Positions 18,908 through 29,167 are shown, counted from the stretch's first letter. The stretch is 64,000 nt of DNA from Pseudomonas avellanae BPIC 631 (GCF_000444135.1 NZ_ATDK01000229.1:28824-92823), one strand, 5' to 3'. Program-made: numbers and translations. Notes: generated by a model not told the origin, from the letters alone.

Positions 18908-21900
18908 ATGGGGCGTCTTCCGCGTGCCGTTGCAACCCTGACCCGCTGGGGCCTGAGCCTCTGCGCCTTGATTCTGGTGCTCGCGGCGCTGTACGTCAGC
19001 CTCGGCCGTCAACTGACGCCGCTGGTTGCCGAATACCGCGTCGATGTAGAAACCCGAGCCAGCAGCGCATTGGGCATACCGCTGAGCATTGGCAGCCTGG
19101 AAGGCAGCTGGAGCAGGTTTGCCCCGGTATTGCTGGCCCACGACGTCATGGTCGGTGAGGGCGCCAATGCCCTGCGTCTGGACCGTGTGCGGGTTGTTCC
19201 TGATCTCTGGGCAAGCCTGTTGGCGCGTCAAGTGCGCATCGCGCATCTTGAAGTGGACGGTCTGCAGTTCACGATCAAGCAGGACCAGGAGGGCGGCTGG
19301 GCCGTACAGGGCTTGCCGGTGCGTAACGACACCCCGTTCGACCCAGGGCAGTTGCTCAATCAAATGCAAATGGTGTCGCACCTGTCGCTGCTCGACAGCC
19401 AAGTGACGGTGCAACCGCTCGACGCCGCGCCGCTGACCCTGACCTACGTAAACCTGAGCCTGACCACCGGCAGCTATCACCAGCGCCTGGATGCACGCCT
19501 GACCCTGCCGGATGGCCAGCCGTTTGCGCTGAATGTGCGCTCACGTATCCAGGCCAGCCAGTGGAAAGAGGGCGAGGCGGATGCCTACGCCAGCTTGCCG
19601 CAAAGCGACTGGGCCAAATGGCTGCCGAAAAGCCTCACCCGTGAATGGACGCTTTCCAGGCTGCAAGCCGGCGGCGACCTGTGGATGAGTTGGGGCAAGG
19701 GCACCGTGCAAAGCGCGACTGCGCGCCTGAATGCCCCGCAGATCAAAGGTGTCTATGCCGATCGCAAGCCGTCGACCATCGATAATCTGGCGCTCAACGC
19801 CTGGTTCGCGCGTACCGTGACCGGCTTCGACCTGAGCCTTGATTCATTGGCGATGAACCTGGGCAGCGACCGCTGGGAAAGCCGCCTGCAACTGACCCAG
19901 ACCGCTGCAACGCCTGACCGCGAAGAGCTTTGGCATGTGCAGGCTGACCGCCTGGACCTGACACCTCTCACGCCACTGGTCGACTCCCTCGCGCCATTGC
20001 CGGAGAAGGCAATGGCGGTGGTCGATGGACTCAAGGTGACGGGCGGGCTTCGCAACGTACTGCTCGATTACCGCCCGCAGGCCACCGGCGACAAGCGCCT
20101 GGGTTTTGCCGCCAATCTGGACAAGGTCGGTTTCAATGCCTATCGCGGCGCACCGGCGGCCGGAAATGTCAGCGGCGCGATCAATGGCGATCTGGGGCAG
20201 GGCGAACTGCGGCTTGCCACCGACGACTTCATGCTGCACCTGGACCCTATCTTCGCCAAGCCGTGGCGCTATCAGAAAGCCAATGCCCGCCTGACCTGGA
20301 AGCTGGATGATCAGGCGTTCACCCTGATCGCGCCGTATATCAAGGTGCTTGGCGATGAAGGCAAGATCGCGGCGGACTTCCTGATCAGAATTCACCTCAG
20401 CCACGATCAGGAAGACTACATGGACCTGCGGGTCGGCATGGTCGATGGAGATGGTCGCTACACCAGCAAATACCTGCCTACCGCGCTCAGCCCGGAACTC
20501 GATCACTGGCTGCGCACTGCCGTGGTGAGTGGTGCGGTCAAGCAAGGTTTTTTCCAGTACCAGGGTTCGCTGAAGAAGAATTCGCCCGACACTGCGCATG
20601 TCATCAGTCTGTTTTTCGATGTCAGCAATGCAACGCTGGCGTTCCAGCCGGGCTGGCCTTCGCTGACCGGCGTGGATGGCAAGGTGTACGTTGAAAACAG
20701 CGGCGTGCGGGTCAATGCAAGCAAGGGGCAGTTGTTCGACACCAGAGTCAGCAATGTGCTGGTCAACATTCCCCATGTGCCGTCGGGTCAGGACAGCCAC
20801 CTGCTGGTGGACGGTAACTTTTCCGGAAGCCTGGTCGATGGCCTGAAGATTCTTCAGCAAGCGCCCATCGGCACGGGCAGCACGTTTGCCGGCTGGCAGG
20901 GCGAAGGCCCGCTGGAAGGTAAGCTCAAGCTGGATATCCCGCTGGCCAAGGGCGTCGAGCCAAAGGTCGTGGTGGATTTCAGCACCGACAATGCGCGTCT
21001 GAAACTGGCAGATCCGGTGCTGGAGCTGACCCGGCTCAAGGGTGACTTCCGTTTTGACAGCAACAGTGGGCTGAGCGGCAAAGGCATCAGGGCACAAGCG
21101 TTCGATCGTCCGGTGACGGCTGAAATTGCGGCCGAAGGCAAGCCGGGCGCGAATGTCACGCGTATCACGGCAAACGGGCAAATCACCGTGAAGAAACTGA
21201 CGGACTGGCTGAGCGTCACCCAGCCGGTACCCGCGTCGGGTGACTTGCCTTATCAGTTGCAACTGACCCTGGACAGCAAAGACAGCCCGTTGCTGATCAA
21301 CTCCACGCTCAAGGGTGTGGCAATCGATCTGCCTGCGCCGTTTGGCAAAGCCGCCGATCAAGAGCGCCCGAGCGAATTTCGCATGACCCTGCAAGGCCCA
21401 GAGCGCAGGCTGGGTGTGGCGTACGACAACCTGGCGAACTTCGCTTTCGCAGCGCCGGGTGGCAAGTTTGCCGACGGTCGCGGCGAGCTGTATCTGGGGC
21501 GCGGCGGGGCCGTCGTGCCAGACGCCAAGGGCTTGCGGATCCGCGGTGAATTGTCCGAACTGGACATTGCCCCGTGGCAGGCGCTGGCAGAGCGATACTC
21601 CAGCAATGATCCGGGTGGCAGTGCAAAACAGCGGCTTAACAGCGTGGACCTGCAGATTGGCAAGCTGACCGCGATTGGCACAACGCTCAATGACGTGCGT
21701 GTTCAATTGCAGCGCAGCGCTGCGGCCTGGGCCTTGTCGCTGGACAGCGCGCTGGCCAAGGGCACGGCAACGCTGCCAGACGCCAAAGCTGCGCCGATCG
21801 GTATCAACATGGCGTATGTGCGCCTGCCTGCGACCGATCCGAATGCCACCGTGGTCGAAAACGCGCCCGATCCGCTGGCTGACGTTGACCCGCGCAAGAT

Positions 21901-22723
21901 TCCGGCGCTGGATATCAAGATCTCGCAACTGTTTCAGGGCGACCAGTTATTGGGTGCCTGGGCGTTGAAGATTCGGCCGACGCCGACCGGGATGCGCATG
22001 TCTGACCTGAGCCTGGGGCTCAAAGGCATCCTGCTGGAAGGCGACGGTGCCTGGGAAGGTGCGCCGGGAACCAGCAGCAGCTGGTTCAAAGGGCGTATGG
22101 CCGGCAAGAATCTAGAGGACGTGCTCAAAGCCTGGAACTTCGCCCCGACCGTCACCAGCGAAAGCTTTGAAATGAACGTCGACGGGCGCTGGCCCGGCTC
22201 ACCTGCGTGGGTAGGGCTAAAGCGCTACTCAGGCAGCCTGGATGCCACGTTGAACAGAGGTCAGTTTGTCGAAGTGGAGGGCGGTGCCCAGGCATTGCGC
22301 GTATTCGGGCTGCTGAACTTCAATTCCATTGGTCGCCGTTTGCGTCTGGACTTCTCCGACCTGCTCGGTAAAGGCCTCAGCTATGACCGGGTCAAAGGGC
22401 TGCTGGTGGCCAGCGACGGCGTTTACGTGACGCGCAGCCCGATCACGCTGACCGGGCCGTCCAGCAATCTGGAACTCAACGGTACGCTGGACATGGTTCG
22501 CGACCGCGTCGATGCCAAGCTGTTGGTGACCTTGCCGGTGACCAACAACCTGCCTATCGCCGCGTTGATTGTCGGCGCGCCGGCCATTGGCGGCGCGTTG
22601 TTTCTGGTCGACAAGCTGCTGGGCGACCGGGTTGCCCGCTTCGCCAGCGTGCAGTACAAGGTCGAAGGCCCGTGGAAAGAGCCGAAGATCACCTTCGACA
22701 AGCCATTTGAAAAGCCCCAGTAG
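18908..22723 (+). CDS. yhdP: YhdP-family AsmA-like transport protein (TIGR02099)
   Basis: 1271 residues with one N-terminal TM anchor (GLSLCALILVLAALYVSLG, about residues 17-36) and a very long periplasmic beta-rich body; near the end, LPVTNNLPIAALIVGAPAIGGALFLVDKLLG matches the conserved YhdP tail. YhdP is one of the AsmA-like bridges thought to move phospholipid to the outer membrane. It sits downstream of rng as in P. aeruginosa. The 181-base gap between them holds no gene that I can support. GGAGGGCATCCTGAG precedes the ATG. Confidence 0.9.
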   Translation: MGRLPRAVATLTRWGLSLCALILVLAALYVSLGRQLTPLVAEYRVDVETRASSALGIPLSIGSLEGSWSRFAPVLLAHDVMVGEGANALRLDRVRVVPDLWASLLARQVRIAHLEVDGLQFTIKQDQEGGWAVQGLPVRNDTPFDPGQLLNQMQMVSHLSLLDSQVTVQPLDAAPLTLTYVNLSLTTGSYHQRLDARLTLPDGQPFALNVRSRIQASQWKEGEADAYASLPQSDWAKWLPKSLTREWTLSRLQAGGDLWMSWGKGTVQSATARLNAPQIKGVYADRKPSTIDNLALNAWFARTVTGFDLSLDSLAMNLGSDRWESRLQLTQTAATPDREELWHVQADRLDLTPLTPLVDSLAPLPEKAMAVVDGLKVTGGLRNVLLDYRPQATGDKRLGFAANLDKVGFNAYRGAPAAGNVSGAINGDLGQGELRLATDDFMLHLDPIFAKPWRYQKANARLTWKLDDQAFTLIAPYIKVLGDEGKIAADFLIRIHLSHDQEDYMDLRVGMVDGDGRYTSKYLPTALSPELDHWLRTAVVSGAVKQGFFQYQGSLKKNSPDTAHVISLFFDVSNATLAFQPGWPSLTGVDGKVYVENSGVRVNASKGQLFDTRVSNVLVNIPHVPSGQDSHLLVDGNFSGSLVDGLKILQQAPIGTGSTFAGWQGEGPLEGKLKLDIPLAKGVEPKVVVDFSTDNARLKLADPVLELTRLKGDFRFDSNSGLSGKGIRAQAFDRPVTAEIAAEGKPGANVTRITANGQITVKKLTDWLSVTQPVPASGDLPYQLQLTLDSKDSPLLINSTLKGVAIDLPAPFGKAADQERPSEFRMTLQGPERRLGVAYDNLANFAFAAPGGKFADGRGELYLGRGGAVVPDAKGLRIRGELSELDIAPWQALAERYSSNDPGGSAKQRLNSVDLQIGKLTAIGTTLNDVRVQLQRSAAAWALSLDSALAKGTATLPDAKAAPIGINMAYVRLPATDPNATVVENAPDPLADVDPRKIPALDIKISQLFQGDQLLGAWALKIRPTPTGMRMSDLSLGLKGILLEGDGAWEGAPGTSSSWFKGRMAGKNLEDVLKAWNFAPTVTSESFEMNVDGRWPGSPAWVGLKRYSGSLDATLNRGQFVEVEGGAQALRVFGLLNFNSIGRRLRLDFSDLLGKGLSYDRVKGLLVASDGVYVTRSPITLTGPSSNLELNGTLDMVRDRVDAKLLVTLPVTNNLPIAALIVGAPAIGGALFLVDKLLGDRVARFASVQYKVEGPWKEPKITFDKPFEKPQ

Positions 22724-22771
22724 CGTCTCTTGGAGTACAGTGGTGGCCATGTCCTCAAGGAGCACGTTGCC

Positions 22772-23617
22772 ATGACCTTCGCTGTGATTCAGATGGTCAG
22801 CCAGAGCGATGTCCAGGCTAATCTGGCCAGCGCCCGCCGATTGCTCGAACAGGCGGCAGAAGGTGGTGCCAGGCTTGCCGTGCTGCCGGAAAACTTCGTC
22901 GCAATGGGGCGGCGTGATGTCGCGGATATCGGTCTTGCCGAGGCTGATGGGCACGGCCCCATCCTGCCATGGTTGAAACTGGCCGCTCGCGACCTCAAGT
23001 TATGGATTGTTGCCGGAACGTTGCCACTGCCGTCGAACGCGCAGCCAACGGGCAAGGTCACGGCCTGTTCGTTGCTGATTGACGAGCATGGCGATCAGAT
23101 AGCGCGCTATGACAAGCTGCATTTGTTTGACGTGGATGTTGCTGACAGCCGAGGCCGCTACCGTGAGTCGGATGACTATGCTCACGGCAGCAAGGTTGTG
23201 GTGGTCGATACGCCGGTCGGTCGTCTGGGGTTGAGCGTGTGTTATGACCTGCGCTTCCCGGAGCTTTACACCGCGCTGCGTGAAGCCGGTGCTGAACTGA
23301 TCACGGCCCCGTCGGCCTTCACTGCGGTCACCGGCGCTGCGCACTGGGACATTCTGATCCGGGCGCGCGCCATCGAAACCCAGTGCTACGTGCTGGCGGC
23401 GGCACAAGGCGGGGTCCATCCGGGGCCTCGCGAGACTTACGGACACGCGGCCATCGTTGATCCATGGGGCCGCGTACTGGCTCAGCAAGCGCAGGGTGAA
23501 GCCGTGCTGCTGGCCACACGCGACAGTGAAGAACAAGCGTCCATACGGGCGCGGATGCCGGTGTCCAGTCACCGGCGCTTTTTTTCGCAGGACGCCATGC
23601 GGCCTGCTTCGGAGTGA
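22772..23617 (+). CDS. Carbon-nitrogen hydrolase family protein (Nit1-like amidase)
   Basis: 281 residues of the nitrilase superfamily. The Glu-Lys-Cys triad is visible as Glu in [11 protein letters not shown] (about 46), Lys in [11 protein letters not shown] (about 117) and Cys in [13 protein letters not shown] (about 159). Close relatives are deaminated-glutathione amidases, which clean up a transaminase side product; that function is inferred. AAGGAG precedes the ATG at 22772. It lies 48 bases after yhdP and just 2 before tldD, so the three are probably one operon. Confidence 0.9.
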   Translation: MTFAVIQMVSQSDVQANLASARRLLEQAAEGGARLAVLPENFVAMGRRDVADIGLAEADGHGPILPWLKLAARDLKLWIVAGTLPLPSNAQPTGKVTACSLLIDEHGDQIARYDKLHLFDVDVADSRGRYRESDDYAHGSKVVVVDTPVGRLGLSVCYDLRFPELYTALREAGAELITAPSAFTAVTGAAHWDILIRARAIETQCYVLAAAQGGVHPGPRETYGHAAIVDPWGRVLAQQAQGEAVLLATRDSEEQASIRARMPVSSHRRFFSQDAMRPASE

Positions 23618-23619
23618 AT

Positions 23620-25059
23620 ATGAGTGATCTGTCCTCAGTCAGCGAACACCTTCTGGCACCTGGCGGCCTGACCCTCGACAGCCTGCAATCGGTGCTCGGC
23701 GAGCTTGCCGGGCCTGGTATCGACGCGGCTGATCTGTATTTTCAGGGGATGATCTCTGAGTCCTGGTCGCTCGAAGACGGCATCGTCAAGGAGGGCATTT
23801 TCAATCTTGATCAAGGCGTGGGCGTGCGTGCTCAGTCGGGCGAGAAGACCGGCTTTGCGTACAGCAACGCCATCACTGAGGATGCCCTGCGTACCGCTGC
23901 CCGTGCGGCCCGCTCCATCTCCCGCGCCGGACAGAATGGCCGGGTGCAGGCGTTCACATCGCAGGACGTGGCCCAGCTGTATGCCCCGGATAACCCGCTG
24001 GAAGTGCTGAGCCGCGCCGAGAAGGTCGAACTGCTCAAGCGCATCGACGTCGCGACGCGCGCACTGGACTCGCGCATCCAGCAGGTCTCGGTCAGCATGG
24101 CCGGGGTCTGGGAGCGCATTCTGGTCGCTGCCGCTGATGGCAGCCTGGCCGCCGACGTGCGCCCGCTGGTGCGCTTCAATGTCAGCGTCATTGTCGAGCA
24201 GAACGGCCGTCGCGAGCGCGGCGGGCACGGCGGTGGCGGGCGTACCGACTACCGTTATTTCCTGACGGATGATCGCGCCATGGGCTACGCCCGCGAAGCG
24301 TTGCGTCAGGCACTGGTCAATCTGGAAGCGATTCCTGCACCGGCCGGCACCTTGCCGGTGGTACTGGGTTCAGGCTGGTCTGGCGTGCTGTTGCACGAAG
24401 CAGTCGGTCATGGTCTGGAAGGCGATTTCAACCGCAAGGGCAGTTCGGCCTACAGCGGGCGCATGGGCGAGATGGTTGCGTCGAAACTTTGCACCATCGT
24501 TGACGACGGCGCCCTCGCCGGGCGTCGCGGCTCGTTGAGCGTCGATGACGAAGGTACGCCGACCGAATGCACCACGCTGATCGAGAACGGCGTGCTCAAG
24601 GGCTACATGCAGGACAAACTCAATGCTCGGCTGATGGGTGTTGCGCGGACCGGTAACGGTCGTCGCGAGTCTTACGCTCATCTGCCAATGCCACGCATGA
24701 CCAATACTTACATGCTGGCTGGGCAAAGCGACCCGCAGGAGATCATCGCCTCGGTGAAACGCGGTATCTACTGCGCCAATCTGGGCGGCGGTCAGGTGGA
24801 CATCACCAGCGGCAAGTTCGTGTTTTCGACCAGTGAGGCGTACCTGATCGAAGACGGCAAGATCACCGCACCGGTCAAAGGCGCGACCTTGATCGGCAAC
24901 GGGCCGGAAGCCATGAGCAGGGTTTCGATGGTGGGTAACGACCTGTCGCTGGACAGCGGCGTGGGTACGTGCGGAAAAGACGGCCAGTCGCTGCCGGTCG
25001 GCGTGGGTCAGCCTACGCTGAAAATCGACGCGATCACGGTTGGCGGTACGGGCAACTGA
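23620..25059 (+). CDS. tldD: Metalloprotease TldD
   Basis: 479 residues. The metalloprotease motif HEXXXH is visible in [14 protein letters not shown] (about residue 262), and the C-terminal half has [10 protein letters not shown] and [14 protein letters not shown] typical of TldD. TldD works with PmbA (TldE) as a heterodimer that degrades unfolded peptides and, in enterobacteria, matures microcin B17 and degrades CcdA. The start [12 protein letters not shown] immediately follows the stop of the amidase gene. The partner gene pmbA is 0.7 kb downstream. Confidence 0.95.
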   Translation: MSDLSSVSEHLLAPGGLTLDSLQSVLGELAGPGIDAADLYFQGMISESWSLEDGIVKEGIFNLDQGVGVRAQSGEKTGFAYSNAITEDALRTAARAARSISRAGQNGRVQAFTSQDVAQLYAPDNPLEVLSRAEKVELLKRIDVATRALDSRIQQVSVSMAGVWERILVAAADGSLAADVRPLVRFNVSVIVEQNGRRERGGHGGGGRTDYRYFLTDDRAMGYAREALRQALVNLEAIPAPAGTLPVVLGSGWSGVLLHEAVGHGLEGDFNRKGSSAYSGRMGEMVASKLCTIVDDGALAGRRGSLSVDDEGTPTECTTLIENGVLKGYMQDKLNARLMGVARTGNGRRESYAHLPMPRMTNTYMLAGQSDPQEIIASVKRGIYCANLGGGQVDITSGKFVFSTSEAYLIEDGKITAPVKGATLIGNGPEAMSRVSMVGNDLSLDSGVGTCGKDGQSLPVGVGQPTLKIDAITVGGTGN

Positions 25060-25067
25060 ATGTGAGT

Positions 25068-25098
25068 CGGGGCTGGCCGCTTGGTGCTGCCGGCCCCG
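25068..25098. terminator. Hairpin between convergent tldD and darP
   Basis: A nine-base stem (GGGGCTGGC with GCCGGCCCC, one G-U pair) has an 11-base loop. It sits in the 48-base gap between convergent genes. No T tract follows on the plus strand, so terminator function is likely but unproven. Confidence 0.5.
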
Positions 25099-25107
25099 CG
25101 GTTGAAA

Positions 25108-25629
25108 TCAACGCAGACCGCGTTGAAGTTCGTCCAGCTCACGGATGTATTTAAAGATTTTGCGGCTGGTGGCCGGCGGTTTGTTACGTGCAACTTCGTG
25201 TTGCGCCTGACGAATCAGCGAACGCAGCTGCTGACGGTCGGCGTCGGGGTATTCGATAACGAATTTATCGAGGTCGGCGTCATCACCCGCGATCAGGCGA
25301 TCACGCCAGCGCTCCAGATTGTGAAAACGTTCATTGTACTGGCGAGTGGAGGCATCGAGTTGGTCCAGCAACACCAGAATGGCTTCCTGGTCCTGATCAC
25401 GCATCAGCTTGCCAATGAACAGGATATGCCGTTTTCGGGCGATGTTGGCCGTGTGCTTGGGCGCTTCGGCCAAGGCCTTGCGCAAAGCGTCGGTCAGCGG
25501 CAGCTTTGCCAGCACATCGGCTTTGAGTGTTGTCAGTCGCTCGCCGAGGTCGACCAGAGCATGCAGCTCTCGTTTGACCTGGGTTTTGCTTTTCTCCCCG
25601 TCGAGGGAGTCGTCGTAAGAATCAACCAT
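25108..25629 (-). CDS. darP: Ribosome biogenesis factor DarP (YjgA, DUF615)
   Basis: 173 residues, charged and helical: [51 protein letters not shown]. These match the DUF615/YjgA family. DarP associates with late 50S subunit precursors and promotes peptidyl-transferase centre maturation. The start is the ATG at 25629, since the earlier in-frame TTG has no support. It lies between tldD and pmbA on the opposite strand, as in other pseudomonads. Confidence 0.92.
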   Translation of the reverse strand: MVDSYDDSLDGEKSKTQVKRELHALVDLGERLTTLKADVLAKLPLTDALRKALAEAPKHTANIARKRHILFIGKLMRDQDQEAILVLLDQLDASTRQYNERFHNLERWRDRLIAGDDADLDKFVIEYPDADRQQLRSLIRQAQHEVARNKPPATSRKIFKYIRELDELQRGLR

Positions 25630-25736
25630 GGGGGCAGTCCGCAAAGAAACGCCGCCATGATAACCAGTCGGGGGCCGCTTGTCCGGCCCGGTCGGTATTC
25701 GGCCTGTGCTGAAAGAAGAATTTGATGGAGAAAGTC

Positions 25737-27083
25737 ATGAGTGCAACCCAAAGCGTCGGCCCACAAGCCTTGCCCGAGCTGCAGGAACAGGTCGAACAGA
25801 TCATCGCCGAAGCCAGGCGTCAGGGCGCCAGTGCCTGCGAAGTTGCAGTGTCGGTGGATCAGGGGCTGTCGACATCGGTCCGTCAGCGAGAAGTCGAAAC
25901 CGTCGAATTCAACCGTGACCAGGGTTTTGGTATCACCCTGTACGTCGGGCAGCGCAAAGGTTCGGCCAGCACCTCGGCCACCGGCGCTGATGCGATTCGC
26001 GAAACGGTCGCCGCCGCACTGGCGATTGCCGAACACACCTCCGAGGACGAAAGTTCCGGGCTGGCGGATGCCGCGCTGATGGCCAAAGAGGTCATGGATT
26101 TCGATCTTTATCACACCTGGGACATCACCCCTGAACAAGCCATCGAAAAGGCGCTGATCTGCGAGGCCGCAGCCTTTGATGCCGACAGCCGGATCAAGAA
26201 CGCCGATGGCACCACGCTCAACACGCATCAGGGGTGCCGTGTGTATGGCAACAGCAACGGTTTCATCGGTGGCTATGCATCAACACGGCACAGCCTCAGT
26301 TGCGTGATGATCGCTGAGGGCGAAGGCCAGATGCAGCGTGATTACTGGTACGACGTCAATCGCAAGGGTGAGCTGCTGGTTGATGCGCAAAGCATTGGCC
26401 GCAAGGCTGCGCTGCGTGCCGCGAGCCGTCTGGGTGCGCGCCCTGTGCCGACCTGTGAAGTTCCGGTGCTGTTTGCTGCGGAATTGGCCGGTGGTCTGTT
26501 CGGCAGTTTTCTCGGCGCTATTTCCGGTGGCAACCTGTATCGCAAGTCTTCATTCCTTGAAGGTACGCTCGGCCAGCGGCTGTTCCCCGAGTGGATGACC
26601 ATCGACGAGCGTCCGCACCTGAAACACGCCATGGGCAGCTCGGCGTTCGACAGCGATGGCCTGGCGACCTATGCCAAGCCATTTGTGGAAAACGGCGACC
26701 TGGTGTCCTACATATTGAGCACCTATTCCGGTCGCAAGCTGGGCATGCCGAGCACCGCCAATGCGGGCGGCGTTCATAACCTGTTCGTCACTCACGGGTC
26801 GGAAGACCAGGCAGCGCTGATCCGGCGCATGGGCCGTGGCCTGCTGGTCACCGAGTTGATGGGCAGCGGCCTGAACATGGTGACCGGCGACTACTCCCGA
26901 GGCGCGGCAGGTTTCTGGGTCGAGAATGGCGAGATTCAGTTCCCGGTCCAGGAAGTGACCATTGCCGGCAACATGCGTGACATGTTCAAGCAGATCGTCG
27001 CCGTTGGCAGCGATCTTGAACTGCGCAGCAACATCCGCACCGGCTCTGTCCTGATCGAGCGCATGACTGTCGCGGGTAGCTGA
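25737..27083 (+). CDS. pmbA: Metalloprotease PmbA (TldE)
   Basis: 448 residues; homologous to TldD but without the HEXXXH motif, as usual for PmbA/TldE. Family landmarks are FNRDQGFGITLYVGQRKGSAS, KSSFLEGTLGQRLFPEW and GRGLLVTELMGSGLNMVTGDYSRGAAGFWVENGEI. It forms the protease with TldD. GGAG nine bases before the ATG at 25737 fixes the start. The gap of 0.65 kb from tldD with an antisense gene between them implies a separate promoter. Confidence 0.95.
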   Translation: MSATQSVGPQALPELQEQVEQIIAEARRQGASACEVAVSVDQGLSTSVRQREVETVEFNRDQGFGITLYVGQRKGSASTSATGADAIRETVAAALAIAEHTSEDESSGLADAALMAKEVMDFDLYHTWDITPEQAIEKALICEAAAFDADSRIKNADGTTLNTHQGCRVYGNSNGFIGGYASTRHSLSCVMIAEGEGQMQRDYWYDVNRKGELLVDAQSIGRKAALRAASRLGARPVPTCEVPVLFAAELAGGLFGSFLGAISGGNLYRKSSFLEGTLGQRLFPEWMTIDERPHLKHAMGSSAFDSDGLATYAKPFVENGDLVSYILSTYSGRKLGMPSTANAGGVHNLFVTHGSEDQAALIRRMGRGLLVTELMGSGLNMVTGDYSRGAAGFWVENGEIQFPVQEVTIAGNMRDMFKQIVAVGSDLELRSNIRTGSVLIERMTVAGS

Positions 27084-27149
27084 GCCTGGCGACGCTTCAA
27101 ACCGGAGCATGCGGTGCATCAGGCACAATCAGGGCGGCCCGTTCCAGGG

Positions 27150-27260
27150 CCGCTTCGCGGACAAGTCCCACGCCCTCCGGGCCGAAGCAGCCCTTCGCTT
27201 GTCCACGATATCCAGGTTTTGTAGGAGCGGACTTGTCCGCGAACTGCCGGGAACCGGCAG
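27150..27260. repeat. REP/BIME composite between pmbA and fagA
   Basis: TTCGCGGACAAGTCCCAC (27154-27171) and GTAGGAGCGGACTTGTCCGC (27221-27240) are inverted REP cores around a GCTTGTCC-GATATC segment. A closely related arrangement occurs at 52394-52584, including shared flanking sequence and a common GTGTATAACGC tail. The rest of the 287-base gap holds the fag promoter. Confidence 0.8.
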
Positions 27261-27311
27261 CAAAACGGGCATCTCGGCACCTGTGTATAACGCCCTTGCT
27301 CAAGATCAGGC

Positions 27312-27340
27312 TTGTAATGAGTCAATATCTCATTTAATAA
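27312..27340 (+). promoter_or_regulatory. Sigma-70 promoter of the fagA-fumC-orfX-sodA operon
   Basis: TTGTAA, a 17-base spacer and TAATAA are well matched and end 30 bases before the fagA ATG. The -10 is overlapped by the Fur box. Confidence 0.65.
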
Positions 27341-27354
27341 TGAATATCATTACC
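27336..27354. promoter_or_regulatory. Fur box
   Basis: AATAATGAATATCATTACC matches the 19-bp Fur consensus GATAATGATAATCATTATC at most positions and has the expected dyad. Overlap with the -10 predicts iron-dependent repression of fagA-fumC-orfX-sodA, in line with the Fur control known for this operon in P. aeruginosa. Confidence 0.85.
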
Positions 27355-27370
27355 AAAATGAGCTGTGGTC

Positions 27371-27766
27371 ATGGGACGTGTTCTGCACGAGCTGTCATAC
27401 TTGGAAAACTGGCGCGCGCTCAGTCTGCGGATTCGTTGTGCCCTTGAGCCTGACGAGCCTCGACTGATCGAGCACTACCTCGCCGAGGGGCGTTATCTGG
27501 CGCGTTTCACCGCCACTCCCCAGCCCATGATTGCAGAAACCACCTTTCGTCTGTTGATGGACACCGCGCGCGACACGGTGCTGCCGTGGCATTGGCGCTG
27601 CTTGTGTCTGGATCAGGTCTGGCGGCCGCTGCGTGATTTACAGGCCATCGCCACCACGCCAGACCGACGCCAGCGCTGGCAAGCCTGTGCTCATCAGCTC
27701 GCGACCTGCGTGTTACAGCCCTCGATTCCCCTTTCTGAACTGGTGCAAGGACATTGCGATGAGTAA
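27371..27766 (+). CDS. fagA: Fur-associated protein FagA
   Basis: 131 residues, MGRVLHELSYLENWRALSLRIRC..., with many Trp/His residues and no recognised domain. Position as first gene of a Fur-boxed operon with fumC, orfX and sodA identifies it as FagA, known from P. aeruginosa; its biochemical role is unknown. The ATG at 27371 is used; a GTG two codons upstream is an alternative. Its end overlaps fumC by 8 bases, pointing to translational coupling. Confidence 0.85.
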   Translation: MGRVLHELSYLENWRALSLRIRCALEPDEPRLIEHYLAEGRYLARFTATPQPMIAETTFRLLMDTARDTVLPWHWRCLCLDQVWRPLRDLQAIATTPDRRQRWQACAHQLATCVLQPSIPLSELVQGHCDE

Positions 27767-29135
27767 TACCCGTATCGAACGCGACAGCATGGGCCAATTG
27801 CAGGTCCCGGCCGAGGCCCTTTACGGCGCGCAGACTCAGCGTGCGGTGGAAAACTTTCCGATCAGCCATCAGCGTATGCCCAGGCTGTTCATTCGCGCGC
27901 TGCTGCTGGCCAAAGCGGCCGCTGCACAGGCAAACCTTGAGCTGGAGCAAATCAGCGAAGGGCAGAGCAAGGCGATTGCCGGTGCCGTGAAAGAGCTGTT
28001 GGCCAGCGACTACATGACCCATTTCCCGGTCGATATCTTCCAGACCGGTTCCGGCACCAGCACCAACATGAACGCCAACGAGGTGATCGCAACGCTGGCA
28101 ACGCGGTTACTGGGCGAAGAGGTCAACCCCAACGATCACGTCAACTGCGGGCAAAGCAGCAACGACATCATTCCGACCACGATTCACGTCAGCGCCGCGC
28201 TGGCACTCCATGAACAACTGCTGCCAGCGCTTGCGCATCTGGTGCAGGTCACCGAGCACAAGGCTGTGCAAGTCCACGCCTTCGTCAAGACCGGCCGCAC
28301 ACACCTGATGGACGCCATGCCCGTGCGCATGAGCCAGGTGCTCAATGGCTGGGCGCAGCAGATTCGCGCCAACATCGAACATCTGCAGGGTTTGCAGCCC
28401 AGCCTGCAAGCACTGGCTCAAGGCGGCACAGCGGTCGGCACCGGAATCAATGCGCATCCTGAGTTTGCGGCGCGCTTCAGTCGCCAATTGAGCACATTGA
28501 CCGGCGTGCAGTTCGCACCGGGCAAGGACCTTTTTGCGCTGATCGGCTCGCAGGACACAGCCGTCGCGGTGTCCGGTCAGCTCAAGGCCACGGCGGTGTC
28601 GCTGATGAAAATTGCCAACGATTTGCGCTGGATGAACTCCGGGCCGCTGGCAGGGCTGGGTGAGATTGAGCTTGAAGCCCTGCAACCGGGCTCGTCGATC
28701 ATGCCTGGCAAGGTCAACCCGGTGATTCCCGAAGCCACCGCGATGGTGGCCGCGCAGGTCATCGGCAACGACGCCACCATCACCGTGGCGGGGCAGTCTG
28801 GCAACTTCGAGCTGAACGTGATGCTGCCGATCATCGCCCAGAACCTGCTCAGCAGCATCGAACTATTGGCCAACGCCAGCCGGCTGCTGGCGGACAAGGC
28901 AATCGCCAGCTTCAAGGTCAATGAATCCAGGCTCCAGGAGGCGTTGTCACGTAACCCGATTCTGGTGACCGCGCTCAACCCGATCATCGGGTATCAGAAA
29001 GCCGCTGAAATCGCCAAGGCTGCTTACAAGCAGGGTCGCCCGGTGATTGACGTCGCTCTGGAGCACACCGATTTGCAGCGCAGCGAGCTGGAAGTGTTGC
29101 TCAATCCCGAAAAACTCACCGCTGGCGGCATTTGA
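27759..29135 (+). CDS. fumC: Class II fumarate hydratase (iron-independent)
   Basis: 458 residues of the fumarase/aspartase superfamily, with TGSGTSTNMNANEV, a catalytic-site QSSNDIIPTTIHV and the family signature GSSIMPGKVNPV near residue 318. FumC interconverts fumarate and malate without an Fe-S cluster, which lets the TCA cycle run under iron limitation or oxidative stress; this fits the Fur box upstream. AAGGA seven bases before the ATG at 27759 sets the start. Confidence 0.96.
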   Translation: MSNTRIERDSMGQLQVPAEALYGAQTQRAVENFPISHQRMPRLFIRALLLAKAAAAQANLELEQISEGQSKAIAGAVKELLASDYMTHFPVDIFQTGSGTSTNMNANEVIATLATRLLGEEVNPNDHVNCGQSSNDIIPTTIHVSAALALHEQLLPALAHLVQVTEHKAVQVHAFVKTGRTHLMDAMPVRMSQVLNGWAQQIRANIEHLQGLQPSLQALAQGGTAVGTGINAHPEFAARFSRQLSTLTGVQFAPGKDLFALIGSQDTAVAVSGQLKATAVSLMKIANDLRWMNSGPLAGLGEIELEALQPGSSIMPGKVNPVIPEATAMVAAQVIGNDATITVAGQSGNFELNVMLPIIAQNLLSSIELLANASRLLADKAIASFKVNESRLQEALSRNPILVTALNPIIGYQKAAEIAKAAYKQGRPVIDVALEHTDLQRSELEVLLNPEKLTAGGI

Positions 29136-29167
29136 TTCCAGCCAGTCAACGTCTCTGGAGGTATGTC

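Noticed and set aside
19844..21928. A 694-codon open frame antisense to yhdP
   Set aside because: Same GC-driven shadow effect. The composition (rich in Arg, Gln, His) is typical of antisense translations and the sense strand is a clear YhdP.
27084..27370. Short ORFs in the pmbA-fagA gap
   Set aside because: They run through REP palindromes and the Fur-box promoter and have no initiation signals.
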